This document shows positions 9,280-20,223 of a stretch of 64,000 nucleotides of DNA, piece after piece. The DNA comes from an uncultured Pseudomonadota bacterium (GTDB lineage: Bacteria > Pseudomonadota > Gammaproteobacteria > Steroidobacterales > Steroidobacteraceae). The notes beneath the pieces were generated by a model. The model was not told the origin of the DNA. It saw nothing but the letters and a program-made list of their open reading frames with translations, and did no database searches. The stretch lies in contig CAILZL010000018.1 in assembly GCA_903838705.1 (NCBI GenBank), positions 177,537 to 241,536 of the forward strand, written 5' to 3'. Numbering within the stretch: position 1 is the stretch's first letter; every line of letters begins with the position of its first letter. A program made the position numbers and the translations under genes.

Positions 9280-9875
9280 TTAACTCCCCCAGATTATTGC
9301 TGATTGATAACTACGATTCCTTCACCTACAACCTGGTGCAGGCGTTTCTGGTGCTCGGCGCAGAAGTGCTGGTGCATCGCAATGATCAGATCACGCTTGA
9401 ACAGGCGGAGTCATTGCAGCCTACTCATCTGTGTATTTCGCCCGGACCGGGCACGCCGTATGACGCGGGTGTCTCCATGCAGATGATCAGGCATTTTGCC
9501 GGCAAGTTACCGATCTTCGGTGTATGCCTTGGCCATCAGTCGCTAGTGGAAGTATTCGGTGGAAAAGTGGTACGTGCCGGGCGCCTGATGCATGGCAAGG
9601 TGTCGCAGGTCAGTCATGATGGCAAAGGCATTCTTGCAGGCATGTCCAATCCTTTTGAAGCAGGGCGTTATCATTCGCTGATTGCAGCGCCTGAGTCCAT
9701 GCCGGAGGTGCTGGAAGTGACCGCAAAAACGCCTGAAGGTGAAATCATGGGTGTGCGCCATAAACAGTACGCCATTGAAGGCGTGCAGTTTCATCCGGAA
9801 AGCATTCTCACTCCGGAAGGTCCCATACTCATGGGCAATTTTCTCAAGCTGACTTCAGCCGTGCGCGAGGCCTGA
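9276..9875 (+). CDS. trpG: Anthranilate synthase component II (glutamine amidotransferase)
   Basis: LLIDNYDSFTYNLVQ...CISPGPGTP...GVCLGHQSLVEVFGG...GVQFHPESILTPEG. Confidence 0.95.
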   Translation: MINSPRLLLIDNYDSFTYNLVQAFLVLGAEVLVHRNDQITLEQAESLQPTHLCISPGPGTPYDAGVSMQMIRHFAGKLPIFGVCLGHQSLVEVFGGKVVRAGRLMHGKVSQVSHDGKGILAGMSNPFEAGRYHSLIAAPESMPEVLEVTAKTPEGEIMGVRHKQYAIEGVQFHPESILTPEGPILMGNFLKLTSAVREA

Positions 9876-9878
9876 TAC

Positions 9879-10904
9879 ATGAGCTTCCTGCGTAACACGC
9901 TTGAACAGTTACTGGAACATCACTCGTTGAGTGAGTCGGAAGCATCGCAGTTGCTGCTGGCCTTGACCGACGAAGCGATTGCGCCGGCAATGGCTGGTGC
10001 GCTGCTTGCCGCCTTGCGTAGCAAGGGTGTTACACCTGATGAAGTGCGGGGTTTTGCCAAAGCCATGCGCGGGCTGGCCAGACGTCCAGTGATTTCGCCG
10101 GGCGCTCCGCTGGTGGACATCGTTGGCACAGGCGGTGATTCTTCAGGCAGCTTCAACCTGTCTACTGGAGCGGGTCTGTTGCTGGCGGCACTTGATCTGC
10201 GTGTGGTTAAACATGGTAATCGCGCAGTATCAAGTCGCAGCGGCAGTGCAGATACGCTGGAACAGCTGGGGTTAAAGCTGCCGCTGGACGAACAGGCAGC
10301 TGGCAAATGTCTGGATGCGTGTGGCTTCACGTTCCTGTTTGCACCTTACTATCATGCGGCTACCAAGGCTGTTGCGCCGATCCGTCAGGCGCTGGGTGTG
10401 CGTACCGTATTCAATATTCTGGGACCGCTATGTAATCCGGCTGAGCCGCCCTTTCATCTGATCGGCGCGTTCAATGTCGAGACAGCAAGGTTGATGGCGG
10501 AAACACTGGCAGGTTTGCCCATTGAGCGTGCCTATGTTGTGCATGGTGAACCGGGCTGGGATGAGGCCACACCCTGTGGCTCATTCGAGTGTTTCGACGT
10601 ACGTCCCGGTGTTGTGACGCAGCGCAAGCGGGATCCATCTGAATTCGGTGTGCCACGCTGCACGCCGGAAGAGTTGAAAGGTGGTGATGCGGTTTACAAC
10701 GCACAGCAATTGCGGGCTGTTTTTGAAGGACGCGAGCATGGCGCACATCGGCATGCAATTTTATTGAATGCTGCGTTGGTGCTGGAATTGACTGGCCGTG
10801 CTGCCAGTCCGTTGGCGGCCATGCAGCAGGCAGCAGCTGCAATTGATTCAGGTCGTGCTGCTGAAGTGCTGAAGAAGCTGGCGGCGTTTGGTGGTTCTAT
10901 ATAA
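9879..10904 (+). CDS. trpD: Anthranilate phosphoribosyltransferase
   Basis: DIVGTGGDSSGSFNLSTGAGLL...VKHGNRAVSSRSGSADTLEQLG...RTVFNILGPLCNPA. Confidence 0.93.
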   Translation: MSFLRNTLEQLLEHHSLSESEASQLLLALTDEAIAPAMAGALLAALRSKGVTPDEVRGFAKAMRGLARRPVISPGAPLVDIVGTGGDSSGSFNLSTGAGLLLAALDLRVVKHGNRAVSSRSGSADTLEQLGLKLPLDEQAAGKCLDACGFTFLFAPYYHAATKAVAPIRQALGVRTVFNILGPLCNPAEPPFHLIGAFNVETARLMAETLAGLPIERAYVVHGEPGWDEATPCGSFECFDVRPGVVTQRKRDPSEFGVPRCTPEELKGGDAVYNAQQLRAVFEGREHGAHRHAILLNAALVLELTGRAASPLAAMQQAAAAIDSGRAAEVLKKLAAFGGSI

Positions 10905-10937
10905 GTCGGGCTGTGACCTGGCTGGCAAGAGAATGTA

Positions 10938-11816
10938 ATGTCCGGATTACTGACTGAAATGGCTCGCCTTAGTTGTGAGCGTTATGAACAAGCCAGGGCA
11001 ATCGTGCCGGAAGCAGAGCTGTGGGCGCGTGCCAGTGCTATGCCGCCTGCGCCTGAACTGAAATTATCTGCAGAAGGGTTTGATCTGATCGCCGAATGCA
11101 AGCTGCACTCGCCCTCTGCAGGTGATCTATCCAGCCACACCAGTGATGTGCAGAGCCGGGTTGCATCCTATGGACTGGGAGGCGCTGCTGCCGTATCAGT
11201 GTTGACTGAGCCCACCCGCTTCGGTGGTGAACTGGCGCATCTGACGCAGGCTGCACAGGTGCTGGCGCCCTTAAAGGTGCCGACCATGCGTAAGGATTTT
11301 CTGGTCGAGCCTTATCAGGTGATGGAAGCGCGTGTTGCGGGGGCGGGTGGCGTGCTGGTAATTGCTCGCATGCTGGACAAAAGCCGCATCACTGCGCTGC
11401 TGGACTGCGCTGCCATGTTGCATCTATTTGTTCTGATCGAGGCTTTTGATGCCGATGACATCCAGCTCATCAACGAAGTGCTGGCAAACCGTAAACAGCA
11501 TTCCGAACAGATTCTGGTAGGAATCAACTGCCGCGATCTGCAAACCCTGAAAGTGAACTTTGAACGATTTGCCGAACTGGTTGATCTGCTGCCAGCAAAT
11601 TACCCAAAGGTGGCAGAAAGCGGTGTTAGTAGTGTGGAAGATGTGAAGCGGGTGGTGCAGCTGGGTTTCCAGATGGCCTTGATTGGCACTACGCTGATGA
11701 ACAGTGCTGATCCACGCGCTCTTGCCGGCGAATTGCTGAGTGCGGGACGCGAGATGGCATTGGCGACACGTACGCAGTCGGTGGAGTTCTTTGCCGCAGA
11801 GTTGCCAAAAAATTGA
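10938..11816 (+). CDS. trpC: Indole-3-glycerol phosphate synthase
   Basis: LIAECKLHSPSAGDLS...VPTMRKDFLVEPYQVMEARVAGAGGVLVIARML...VGINCRDLQTLKV...AESGVSS. Confidence 0.92.
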   Translation: MSGLLTEMARLSCERYEQARAIVPEAELWARASAMPPAPELKLSAEGFDLIAECKLHSPSAGDLSSHTSDVQSRVASYGLGGAAAVSVLTEPTRFGGELAHLTQAAQVLAPLKVPTMRKDFLVEPYQVMEARVAGAGGVLVIARMLDKSRITALLDCAAMLHLFVLIEAFDADDIQLINEVLANRKQHSEQILVGINCRDLQTLKVNFERFAELVDLLPANYPKVAESGVSSVEDVKRVVQLGFQMALIGTTLMNSADPRALAGELLSAGREMALATRTQSVEFFAAELPKN

Positions 11817-12406
11817 GCATGTGGGTCAAAGTCTGCGGCATGACATCCGAAGTTGCAGTGAGTTCCGCGCTCATTGCAGGTGTGGATGCAATCGGCTTTG
11901 TATTCGCGCCGTCCAGGCGGCGTGTGACGCCTCAGCAAGCCTTAAAGATGTCGGCAGGTGTGCCAACGCGAATTCAGCGTATTGCCGTGATGCTGCATCC
12001 ATCCCGGCAGGAGGTGGCTGAGGTGTTGAGTGTGTTCAAGCCCGATGTGCTGCAATGTGACTGGCAGGATCTGGAATCACTGCGTCTGCCGAGTGAATTG
12101 ACAGTGTTGCCTGTGTTGCGTGCTGGATGTGAGTTGCCAGCAGAATTGCCAAAGCGTTTTCTGTTCGAAGGCGCAGTAAGTGGTACGGGTGAAACGGCAG
12201 ATTGGGAACTGGCTGCCAGACTGGCAGGGCAGGGTGAATTGATTCTGGCCGGCGGTTTGAATTCAGGTAATGTCACGGAGGCTATCAGGGCGGTTCGTCC
12301 GTTCGGAGTGGATGTGAGCAGTGGCGTGGAATCGCTGCCGGGCGTGAAGGATGCAGCGAAGATATTCGCGTTCGTGCATATGGCACGTTCTGAAGTACGG
12401 GATTGA
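11813..12406 (+). CDS. trpF: Phosphoribosylanthranilate isomerase
   Basis: MWVKVCGMTSEVAVSSALIAGVDAIGFVFAPSRRRVTPQQA...LAGGLNSGNVTEAIRAVRPFGVDVSSGVESLPGVKD. Confidence 0.94.
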   Translation: MSMWVKVCGMTSEVAVSSALIAGVDAIGFVFAPSRRRVTPQQALKMSAGVPTRIQRIAVMLHPSRQEVAEVLSVFKPDVLQCDWQDLESLRLPSELTVLPVLRAGCELPAELPKRFLFEGAVSGTGETADWELAARLAGQGELILAGGLNSGNVTEAIRAVRPFGVDVSSGVESLPGVKDAAKIFAFVHMARSEVRD

Positions 12407-12481
12407 ATCTATGCCGGTTTCAGTTGCATGTCTGGACAGGATGCGCGCTGGTCTGCACAACAGGTTGAGTGGGAGCATTTG

Positions 12482-13726
12482 ATGAAAGTTTCAAGCAGTA
12501 CACTGGATCAGCAAATTCTGTATGCCAATGTGATGAACGATGTTTATCCGGATGAGCAGGGCCGCTTCGGCCCATTCGGTGGACGCTATATTCCAGAAAC
12601 GCTGGTGCCTGCACTGAACCGTCTGGAAGCAGGCGTGAAGCGTTATCTGCATGATCCCGATTTTCAGGCCGAATATATGGCCGAGTTGCATGACTGGATT
12701 GGTCGTCCGACTGCTCTGACTTATGCGCGTACCTTGTCAAAGCGGTGGGGTTGTGAAGTCTGGCTGAAACGCGAAGATCTGGCACACACGGGTGCGCACA
12801 AGATCAACAACTCCATCGGACAGGTGTTACTCGCCAGAAAACTCGGTGCCAAGCGTGTGATCGCGGAGACAGGTGCCGGTCAGCATGGTGTCGCTTCAGC
12901 CGCTGCATGTGCGCGAGTGGGCTTGCCCTGTACTGTGTACATGGGTGCTGTGGATATGGAGCGTCAGGCACCGAATGTAGGACGCATGAAGTTGCTGGGT
13001 GCCACGGTGACGCCGGTGACCAGTGGCGATAAAACTTTACGTGCTGCCGTTGATGAGGCATTGCGCGACTGGGTGACCGATCCGAACGGCACTTATTACT
13101 GTCTGGGTTCAGCCATCGGGCCGCATCCTTATCCATATCTGGTACGTGAGTTTCAATCCATCATAGGCCGTGAAGCGCGTGAACAGATGCTCGCGAAAGC
13201 TGGCGGACTTCCTGATATCGCCATTGCCTGCGTGGGTGGTGGATCGAATGCCATCGGTTTATTTCATCCTTTTGTTAAAGATGCGCAAGTGCAACTGCTG
13301 GGCATAGAAGCAGGTGGCACGGGTACCGGGCTCGGACAGAACGCGGCCTCTCTTGCGTATGGCAAGCCCGGAGTCCTGCAGGGTTGTTACTCAATGCTGC
13401 TTCAGGATGCCAATGGTCAGATACATGAAACACATTCGGTGTCTGCGGGTCTGGATTATCCGGGTGTGGGTCCCGAACATGCTCTGCTACAGGCAGCAGG
13501 TCGTGTGAGTTATGCGGGTGTTGAAGATGATGATGCATTGAACGCACTGGAAGAATGCTGTGCATCGGAAGGGATTCTGCCGGCGGTGGAATCTTCGCAT
13601 GCACTGGCGGGTGCGCGCCGCTGGGCCAGGCAGAATCCTGGTAAAAAAATTCTGATCGGGCTTTCTGGTCGCGGTGACAAGGACATGCCTACCCTTCAGC
13701 GCACCATCTTGCTGGGAAAAATCTGA
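12482..13726 (+). CDS. trpB: Tryptophan synthase beta chain
   Basis: GRFGPFGGRYIPETLVPALNRLE...LKREDLAHTGAHKINNSIGQ...ETGAGQHGVASA...CVGGGSNAIGLFHPF; internal ATG 12482 chosen as start. Confidence 0.95.
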   Translation: MKVSSSTLDQQILYANVMNDVYPDEQGRFGPFGGRYIPETLVPALNRLEAGVKRYLHDPDFQAEYMAELHDWIGRPTALTYARTLSKRWGCEVWLKREDLAHTGAHKINNSIGQVLLARKLGAKRVIAETGAGQHGVASAAACARVGLPCTVYMGAVDMERQAPNVGRMKLLGATVTPVTSGDKTLRAAVDEALRDWVTDPNGTYYCLGSAIGPHPYPYLVREFQSIIGREAREQMLAKAGGLPDIAIACVGGGSNAIGLFHPFVKDAQVQLLGIEAGGTGTGLGQNAASLAYGKPGVLQGCYSMLLQDANGQIHETHSVSAGLDYPGVGPEHALLQAAGRVSYAGVEDDDALNALEECCASEGILPAVESSHALAGARRWARQNPGKKILIGLSGRGDKDMPTLQRTILLGKI

Positions 13727-14496
13727 TGTTGCCACGTGAACATATTGCACTCTCCATTCGTGACGCTGAGTCCACCGGGCGTCCGGCTATCGTGGCATTT
13801 CTGACCGGTGGGTTTCCGGAGCCGGACAAGTTTCATGAATTGCTCTGCAAGGTTGCAGAGGTTGCTGATGTGGTGGAAATCGGTGTGCCGTTTTCCGATC
13901 CCATGGCAGACGGGTTGACCATTCAGCGCTCCAGTCGTGTGGCTCTTTCCAAGGGGGTATCACTTCAATGGATTCTGAATACGCTCAGGGATGCTGTCCA
14001 GAAGCCCAAAGCACCGATTCTCCTGATGAGTTATCTGAATCCATTGCTGGCCTTCGGGTTTGACCGGCTGCCTCAGGCGGCGCGGGAAGCCGGAGTTTCT
14101 GGATTCATCGTGCCTGATTTACCTTATGAAGAAAGCGAAGAGATTCGTGGTGCTCTGGATGCATATGGGCTGGCACTGGTGCAGATGGTGACGCCGGTGA
14201 CACCTGATGATCGGTTGGCCATGCTCTGCAAGCAGGCAGAAGGTTTTGTGTATGCCGTGACCATGACAGGCACAACAGGCAAACAGGTGGCTGTACCGGA
14301 TGAAGTGCTGGCCTATATGGATCGAGTCAGGAAAGTATCTTCAGTGCCGGTGTGCGCCGGTTTTGGAATTCGTAATCCGGATCAGGTCAGGTTGATGACT
14401 GGCCATGTAGATGGCGTGGTGGTGGGCTCGGCTCTGGTTGAAGTACTGGAACGTGGTGAAGACCCTGTGGCATTCCTGCAAGGTTTGCGCAGCTGA
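13726..14496 (+). CDS. trpA: Tryptophan synthase alpha chain
   Basis: FLTGGFPEPDKFHELL...VVEIGVPFSDPMADGLTIQRSS...GFIVPDLPYEES...VCAGFGIRNPDQV. Confidence 0.94.
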   Translation: MLPREHIALSIRDAESTGRPAIVAFLTGGFPEPDKFHELLCKVAEVADVVEIGVPFSDPMADGLTIQRSSRVALSKGVSLQWILNTLRDAVQKPKAPILLMSYLNPLLAFGFDRLPQAAREAGVSGFIVPDLPYEESEEIRGALDAYGLALVQMVTPVTPDDRLAMLCKQAEGFVYAVTMTGTTGKQVAVPDEVLAYMDRVRKVSSVPVCAGFGIRNPDQVRLMTGHVDGVVVGSALVEVLERGEDPVAFLQGLRS

Positions 14497-14521
14497 TGCA
14501 TAAGCGTCAGCGCATGTTTAT

Positions 14522-15082
14522 ATGACCCGTTCCATTGAGTCCATCGGCGTGTTCTGCGGTTCCAGCGCAGGGCATGATCCGGTCTATTCCAGAGTTGCTA
14601 CACAGCTGGGCGGGTTACTGGCGCAGCGGGGTATTGCGCTGGTATATGGCGGTGCGCACGTTGGGCTAATGGGTAGTATTGCAGAGGCAGCGCTCGCATC
14701 AGGCGGCAAGGTCGTTGGTGTGATTCCACAGTCGTTGATGCAAAGGGAGCTGGCACATCAGGGGCTGACTGAGTTGCGGGTGGTCAGCACCATGGCGGAA
14801 CGCAAGGAACTTATCATCGACATGTCTGATGCTTTCATTGCCCTGCCGGGCAGTATTGGTACGCTGGATGAATTGTTCGAAGTCTGGACCACTGCGCAGC
14901 TGGGATTGCATGCAAAGCCCTGTGCCCTGCTCAACACACTGGGTTACTTTGATCAGTTGCTGGCATTTCTGGACAACGTTGTTGATCAGGGCTTCATGCG
15001 TCATTCGCACCGCAATCTGCTGCATGTTAACGATAATCCGCAGGCGTTGCTGGCGGAGCTGCTTGATTCTTCCGGTGCTTGA
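14522..15082 (+). CDS. LOG family protein (nucleoside 5'-monophosphate phosphoribohydrolase)
   Basis: IGVFCGSSAGHDPVY...LVYGGAHVGLMGSIAEAALASGGKVVGVIP...ALPGSIGTLDELFEVWTTAQLG (PGGxGTxxE-type motif). Confidence 0.9.
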   Translation: MTRSIESIGVFCGSSAGHDPVYSRVATQLGGLLAQRGIALVYGGAHVGLMGSIAEAALASGGKVVGVIPQSLMQRELAHQGLTELRVVSTMAERKELIIDMSDAFIALPGSIGTLDELFEVWTTAQLGLHAKPCALLNTLGYFDQLLAFLDNVVDQGFMRHSHRNLLHVNDNPQALLAELLDSSGA

Positions 15083-15140
15083 CATCAAGACTGCCGCGAT
15101 GCAACGTGGCGACCGCTAATTACTGAACCATCTGCAAAAA

Positions 15141-15512
15141 ATGTTGCTTACACTTCTCCAGGCCAAATTGCACCGTGCCACGGTAACCCACGCTGACCTT
15201 CAGTACGAAGGATCCTGTGGTATTGATGAGGCGTTGCTGGAGGCGGCGGGTTTACGCGAGTTTCAGTACATTGAACTGTACAACATCAATAACGGCGAGC
15301 GGTTTACTACTTACATCATCAAGGCAGCCAGAGGCTCGGGTGATGTTTCCCTGAATGGTGCGGCTGCACGGAAGGCTGCAGTCGGGGACCTGCTCATCAT
15401 CTGCGCTTATTCTAATTACAGTGAAAGCGAGTTGGCGACCTATCACCCCACTATCGTGTTGCTTGATGCAGGCAATCACATCGCTCAGATCAAACGCGCT
15501 CACGTGACCTGA
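15141..15512 (+). CDS. panD: Aspartate 1-decarboxylase
   Basis: LLQAKLHRATVTHADLQYEGSCGIDEALLEAAGL...GERFTTYIIKAARGSGDVSLNGAAARKAAVGDLLIICAY; GSCGID cleavage site. Confidence 0.94.
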   Translation: MLLTLLQAKLHRATVTHADLQYEGSCGIDEALLEAAGLREFQYIELYNINNGERFTTYIIKAARGSGDVSLNGAAARKAAVGDLLIICAYSNYSESELATYHPTIVLLDAGNHIAQIKRAHVT

Positions 15513-15528
15513 ATTCTGGAGTGCCGCA

Positions 15529-16176
15529 ATGGAATTGATCAGCTGGTTCATTAATCTGGTGCTACACCTCGACAAGCACCTCACCGAGTTGGTGGCTACT
15601 TATCAGTACTGGGTATACGGAATACTCTTCCTCATAATTTTCTGTGAGACCGGACTGGTGGTTACTCCCTTCCTGCCTGGAGATTCACTGTTGTTTGCAG
15701 TGGGAGCACTGTCGGCGGTGGATCAGACCGGTACCTTGAATGCACCGCTAATCTGGCTGTTACTGATGCTGGCAGCCGTGTTGGGCAATGAGTTGAATTA
15801 CAGGATTGGTGGCGTGATCGGACCGCGGGCATTCAGTGGTCAGTTTCGCTGGCTGAAGCAGGAGTATTTGCTCAGGGCTCAGATGTTCTATGACAGACAT
15901 GGCGGAATGGCCATTGTGCTGTCACGCTTTCTACCCATCATTCGCACCTTTGCGCCGTTTGTAGCGGGCGTGGGTCAGATGCGGGCCTTGCAGTTTCTCA
16001 AGTTCAATCTGCTCGGTGGCATAGGCTGGGTATCCCTCTTTATCTGGGGCGGCTACCTGTTCGGTAATGTGCCAATTATCAAGAATAATTTCGGTGTGGT
16101 GACTATCGTGATTATTGTAGTGTCGTTGCTTCCCTTGCTGTGGGCCGCACTGAAGCCCTCCCGTGAATCCCGCTGA
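15529..16176 (+). CDS. DedA family membrane protein
   Basis: FCETGLVVTPFLPGDSLLFAVGAL...GNELNYRIGGVIGPRAF...HGGMAIVLSRFLPIIRTFAPFVAGVGQM. Confidence 0.92.
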   Translation: MELISWFINLVLHLDKHLTELVATYQYWVYGILFLIIFCETGLVVTPFLPGDSLLFAVGALSAVDQTGTLNAPLIWLLLMLAAVLGNELNYRIGGVIGPRAFSGQFRWLKQEYLLRAQMFYDRHGGMAIVLSRFLPIIRTFAPFVAGVGQMRALQFLKFNLLGGIGWVSLFIWGGYLFGNVPIIKNNFGVVTIVIIVVSLLPLLWAALKPSRESR

Positions 16177-16236
16177 ATAACAGTGGCCGCGTGGTATAGC
16201 GGCTACTAATAATCTGTTATCCGTGTACAGTCATAC

Positions 16237-16962
16237 TTGAATGAGGGTGCGGTGAGAACACAGATCAGAATCGAGCCCCGCTTTAATGGACCGCCGGATT
16301 CGGCTAACGGTGGGTATGTGTGCGGCTTGATGGCCGCAACAGTTAATCAACCGCTCAGTGTGCGTCTGCATAATCCTCCCCCGCTCGGGATCGATCTGAC
16401 GCTTTGCTTCGATAGCGTCTCAGGTAAATGGCACCTGCTGCATGACGAACGATTGATCGCAGCAGCAAATATTGCTCATGAGCATGTTCATCTGAACGCC
16501 CATGTACCAAGGCCACCCGACTACGAGCGGGCGTTAAGTGCTTCCCTGCAATTCACTGGTCATCATCAGCATCCTTTTCCAGATTGTTTTGTATGTGGCC
16601 CTCATCGTGCCATGCATGAGGGGTTGCGCATTTTTCCAGGAAAAATGACGGACTCAAATCTTGTGGCGGCCCCCTGGTCGCCGGATGCCTCACTGGACGA
16701 TGGTCAAGGTAAGGTGCGTCCGGAATACATCTGGGCTGCACTGGACTGTCCGGGCTATTTTGCTTCTGTCATGCCGGGCCGGACTGCTTTGCTGGGTGAG
16801 CTTGCGGTGCATATCGATCGCAATGTCCACATCGAAGAACCGTGCGTAATCATCGGTTGGCAGATACTGATTGAAGGCCGCAAGCACAAGGTGGGTACTG
16901 CCCTGTTTGATAAAAACGGTGATCGATGTGCAGTGGGTGTAGCTACCTGGATTGAGGTTTGA
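16237..16962 (+). CDS. Uncharacterised protein, possibly hotdog/thioesterase-like
   Basis: FNGPPDSANGGYVCGLMA...FPDCFVCGPHRAMHEGLRIFPG...VRPEYIWAALDCPGYFA; FVCG...GL and WAALDCPG patterns suggest an acyl-CoA thioesterase-like fold. Confidence 0.6.
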   Translation: MNEGAVRTQIRIEPRFNGPPDSANGGYVCGLMAATVNQPLSVRLHNPPPLGIDLTLCFDSVSGKWHLLHDERLIAAANIAHEHVHLNAHVPRPPDYERALSASLQFTGHHQHPFPDCFVCGPHRAMHEGLRIFPGKMTDSNLVAAPWSPDASLDDGQGKVRPEYIWAALDCPGYFASVMPGRTALLGELAVHIDRNVHIEEPCVIIGWQILIEGRKHKVGTALFDKNGDRCAVGVATWIEV

Positions 16963-17429
16963 TCAGTGCTGACACTGGCATGGCTTCAGAACAGGTTGGA
17001 GCGCATACTCAGCCTTTCTCAATATACAAACATGAGGTAAGAGCCATGGTGTGGGTGCAACTGATTACATTGCTGGCGGTGGTACAGCTGTTTGCATTTG
17101 GTGGTCTGGTTGGCTGGGCCAGAGAGCGATACGGTGTGTCGGCTCCGGCAACCACCGGTAATGAGATGTTCGAGCGGTATTACCGCGTGCAGATGAATAC
17201 GCTGGAAACATTGCTGGTGTTTCTGCCGGCATTGTGGATCGCGGCGCAGTACTGGTCTGCGCAATGGATGTCTGCACTGGGTGCGGTGTATCTGGTCGGG
17301 CGCATGTTGTATCTGCAAGGCTATGTGGCAGATCCGAAAAAACGCGGACTGGGTTACGCTGTCAGCATCTTTCCGACTCTGACGTTAGCTGTCGCTGCAT
17401 TGGTGGGCGTGGTGAGAGCGCTCTTTTAA
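16959..17429 (+). CDS. MAPEG family membrane protein
   Basis: NEMFERYYRVQMNTLETLLVFLPALWIAAQYWSAQWMSALGAVYLVGRMLYLQGYVADPKKRGLGYAVS. Confidence 0.85.
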   Translation: MISADTGMASEQVGAHTQPFSIYKHEVRAMVWVQLITLLAVVQLFAFGGLVGWARERYGVSAPATTGNEMFERYYRVQMNTLETLLVFLPALWIAAQYWSAQWMSALGAVYLVGRMLYLQGYVADPKKRGLGYAVSIFPTLTLAVAALVGVVRALF

Positions 17430-17434
17430 CAAGG

Positions 17435-17905
17435 TCACTGATAGGTATGGCCCTCATGCCTGATCCAGCCGGTCTCGTGGCGCTGGCTGGGATCATGATG
17501 CGTCCAGTGAAGAACGCCACCTTTGTTGTTCCACTCGTATTCACCGCGAAGCGAAACGCTGTCACCTGGTTTCAGGTTTTCAACACGTCCTGCCAGATCA
17601 ATATTGTGAGCAACCAGTAGTGTCTGACCGCTTGCCAGCTTGATAATAAAGCGTTGATGTCGTGAGCCGTCATTATCATCACTCAGAAGGGCGATAACAG
17701 TGCCATTCAGGGTGACAGAGATGTTGCTTTGCTGTTTGCGGAAAGCATCGGCTATTAATGCATCTTGAGAGACCTGCTCTCTGGAGGCGAGGCTTGAGGA
17801 TGTGCTGCCCGGAATTCGGGATACAGAATCTGCCTCTGGTTGATTGTTCTGATAACTGAAGTAGGCAGCAATCAGCACCAGCAGCAAGGGGATTATTTTT
17901 TTCAT
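17435..17905 (-). CDS. DUF3465 family exported protein
   Basis: SNISVTLNGTVIALLSDDNDGSRHQRFIIKLASGQTLLVAHNIDLAGRVENLKPGDSVSLRGEYEWNNKGGVLHWTHHDPSQRHETGWIRHEG. Confidence 0.82.
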   Translation of the reverse strand: MKKIIPLLLVLIAAYFSYQNNQPEADSVSRIPGSTSSSLASREQVSQDALIADAFRKQQSNISVTLNGTVIALLSDDNDGSRHQRFIIKLASGQTLLVAHNIDLAGRVENLKPGDSVSLRGEYEWNNKGGVLHWTHHDPSQRHETGWIRHEGHTYQ

Positions 17906-17956
17906 GGTAAGCGGTACCCTGACAGGAGATGGCTGTCAGGGTTGTTTCCAGGTCGG

Positions 17957-18688
17957 TCATTCATTGCTATCGCAAAGGAAGCGATAAATCGTTGCACCTG
18001 CAACCGCACCCAGAATCGGTGCGACCCAGAAAGCCCATAGCTGTGACATGGCCCAGTCGCCTGCGAATACAGCAACCCCGGTACTGCGTGCCGGATTCAC
18101 CGAAGTGTTGGTGACTGGAATGCTGATCAGGTGAATCAGGGTGAGGCAGAGCCCAATCGCCAGAGGTGCAAAGCCCTGGGGTGCCCGTTTGTCAGTCGCG
18201 CCCATGATGACCAGCAGAAACATTGCAGTCATGACTGCTTCGCATATCAGTGCAGCCTGTAATGAATATCCGCCCGGTGAATGCGCTCCATAACCATTGG
18301 ATGCAAACCCTGCCGAGACATCAAATCCGGATTTGCCACTTGCGATCAGCAGCAGCACGCCAGCTGCAACGATGCCACCCAGTAGTTGCGAAACGATGTA
18401 GGGGGCGAGTTTGCTGGGAGGAAATCGGCCCCCTGCCCACAATCCGATTGATACCGCTGGATTCAGATGGCACCCGGAGATGTGACCGATGGCATAAGCC
18501 ATGGTCAGGACAGTCAAGCCGAAAGCCAGTGATACTCCGAGCAAACCAATGCCTACAGCAGGGAAAGCAGCCGCCAATACTGCGCTGCCGCAGCCACCCA
18601 GTACTAGCCAGAAAGTACCGAAAAATTCTGCTAAACAGGATTTCATGATGATCTCCGGATTATTTGCTTGACTTAGGGCCGACGACAA
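17957..18688 (-). CDS. aqpZ: Aquaporin Z-like MIP channel
   Basis: [14 protein letters not shown] and [13 protein letters not shown] (two NPA motifs); start probably at [20 protein letters not shown]. Confidence 0.93.
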   Translation of the reverse strand: MSSALSQANNPEIIMKSCLAEFFGTFWLVLGGCGSAVLAAAFPAVGIGLLGVSLAFGLTVLTMAYAIGHISGCHLNPAVSIGLWAGGRFPPSKLAPYIVSQLLGGIVAAGVLLLIASGKSGFDVSAGFASNGYGAHSPGGYSLQAALICEAVMTAMFLLVIMGATDKRAPQGFAPLAIGLCLTLIHLISIPVTNTSVNPARSTGVAVFAGDWAMSQLWAFWVAPILGAVAGATIYRFLCDSNE

Positions 18689-18791
18689 AAATCATGATCG
18701 AGATTAACCCTGAACAGCGTGGACCGAATCAGTTTGCTTGTAAAGCGACGTTGCCAACTCTGCTGTCACATCACTAGAATGGGTACGCTGA

Positions 18792-18865
18792 GCGGGTGTG
18801 ATGTAGTGGTAGCCTGGAACCTTCCCAAGGTTCTCGTGCGAGTTCGATTCTCGCCACCCGCTCCA
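18792..18865 (+). tRNA. tRNA-Gly(CCC), CCA encoded
   Basis: GCGGGTG...CACCCGC acceptor stem, anticodon arm GAACC-TTCCCAA-GGTTC, T arm GCGAG-TTCGATT-CTCGC, 3' TCCA. Confidence 0.93.
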
Positions 18866-18933
18866 GTTTTCACCCCAAGTACAAACACAATCAGAAATAT
18901 TCAGTGTCTGTTTATCTCCGGGGCGTTTCCAGC

Positions 18934-20190
<1,257 letters not shown>

Positions 20191-20223
20191 GCACATTGAA
20201 GCGGAGCAGGTTCCTGTGCGAAC

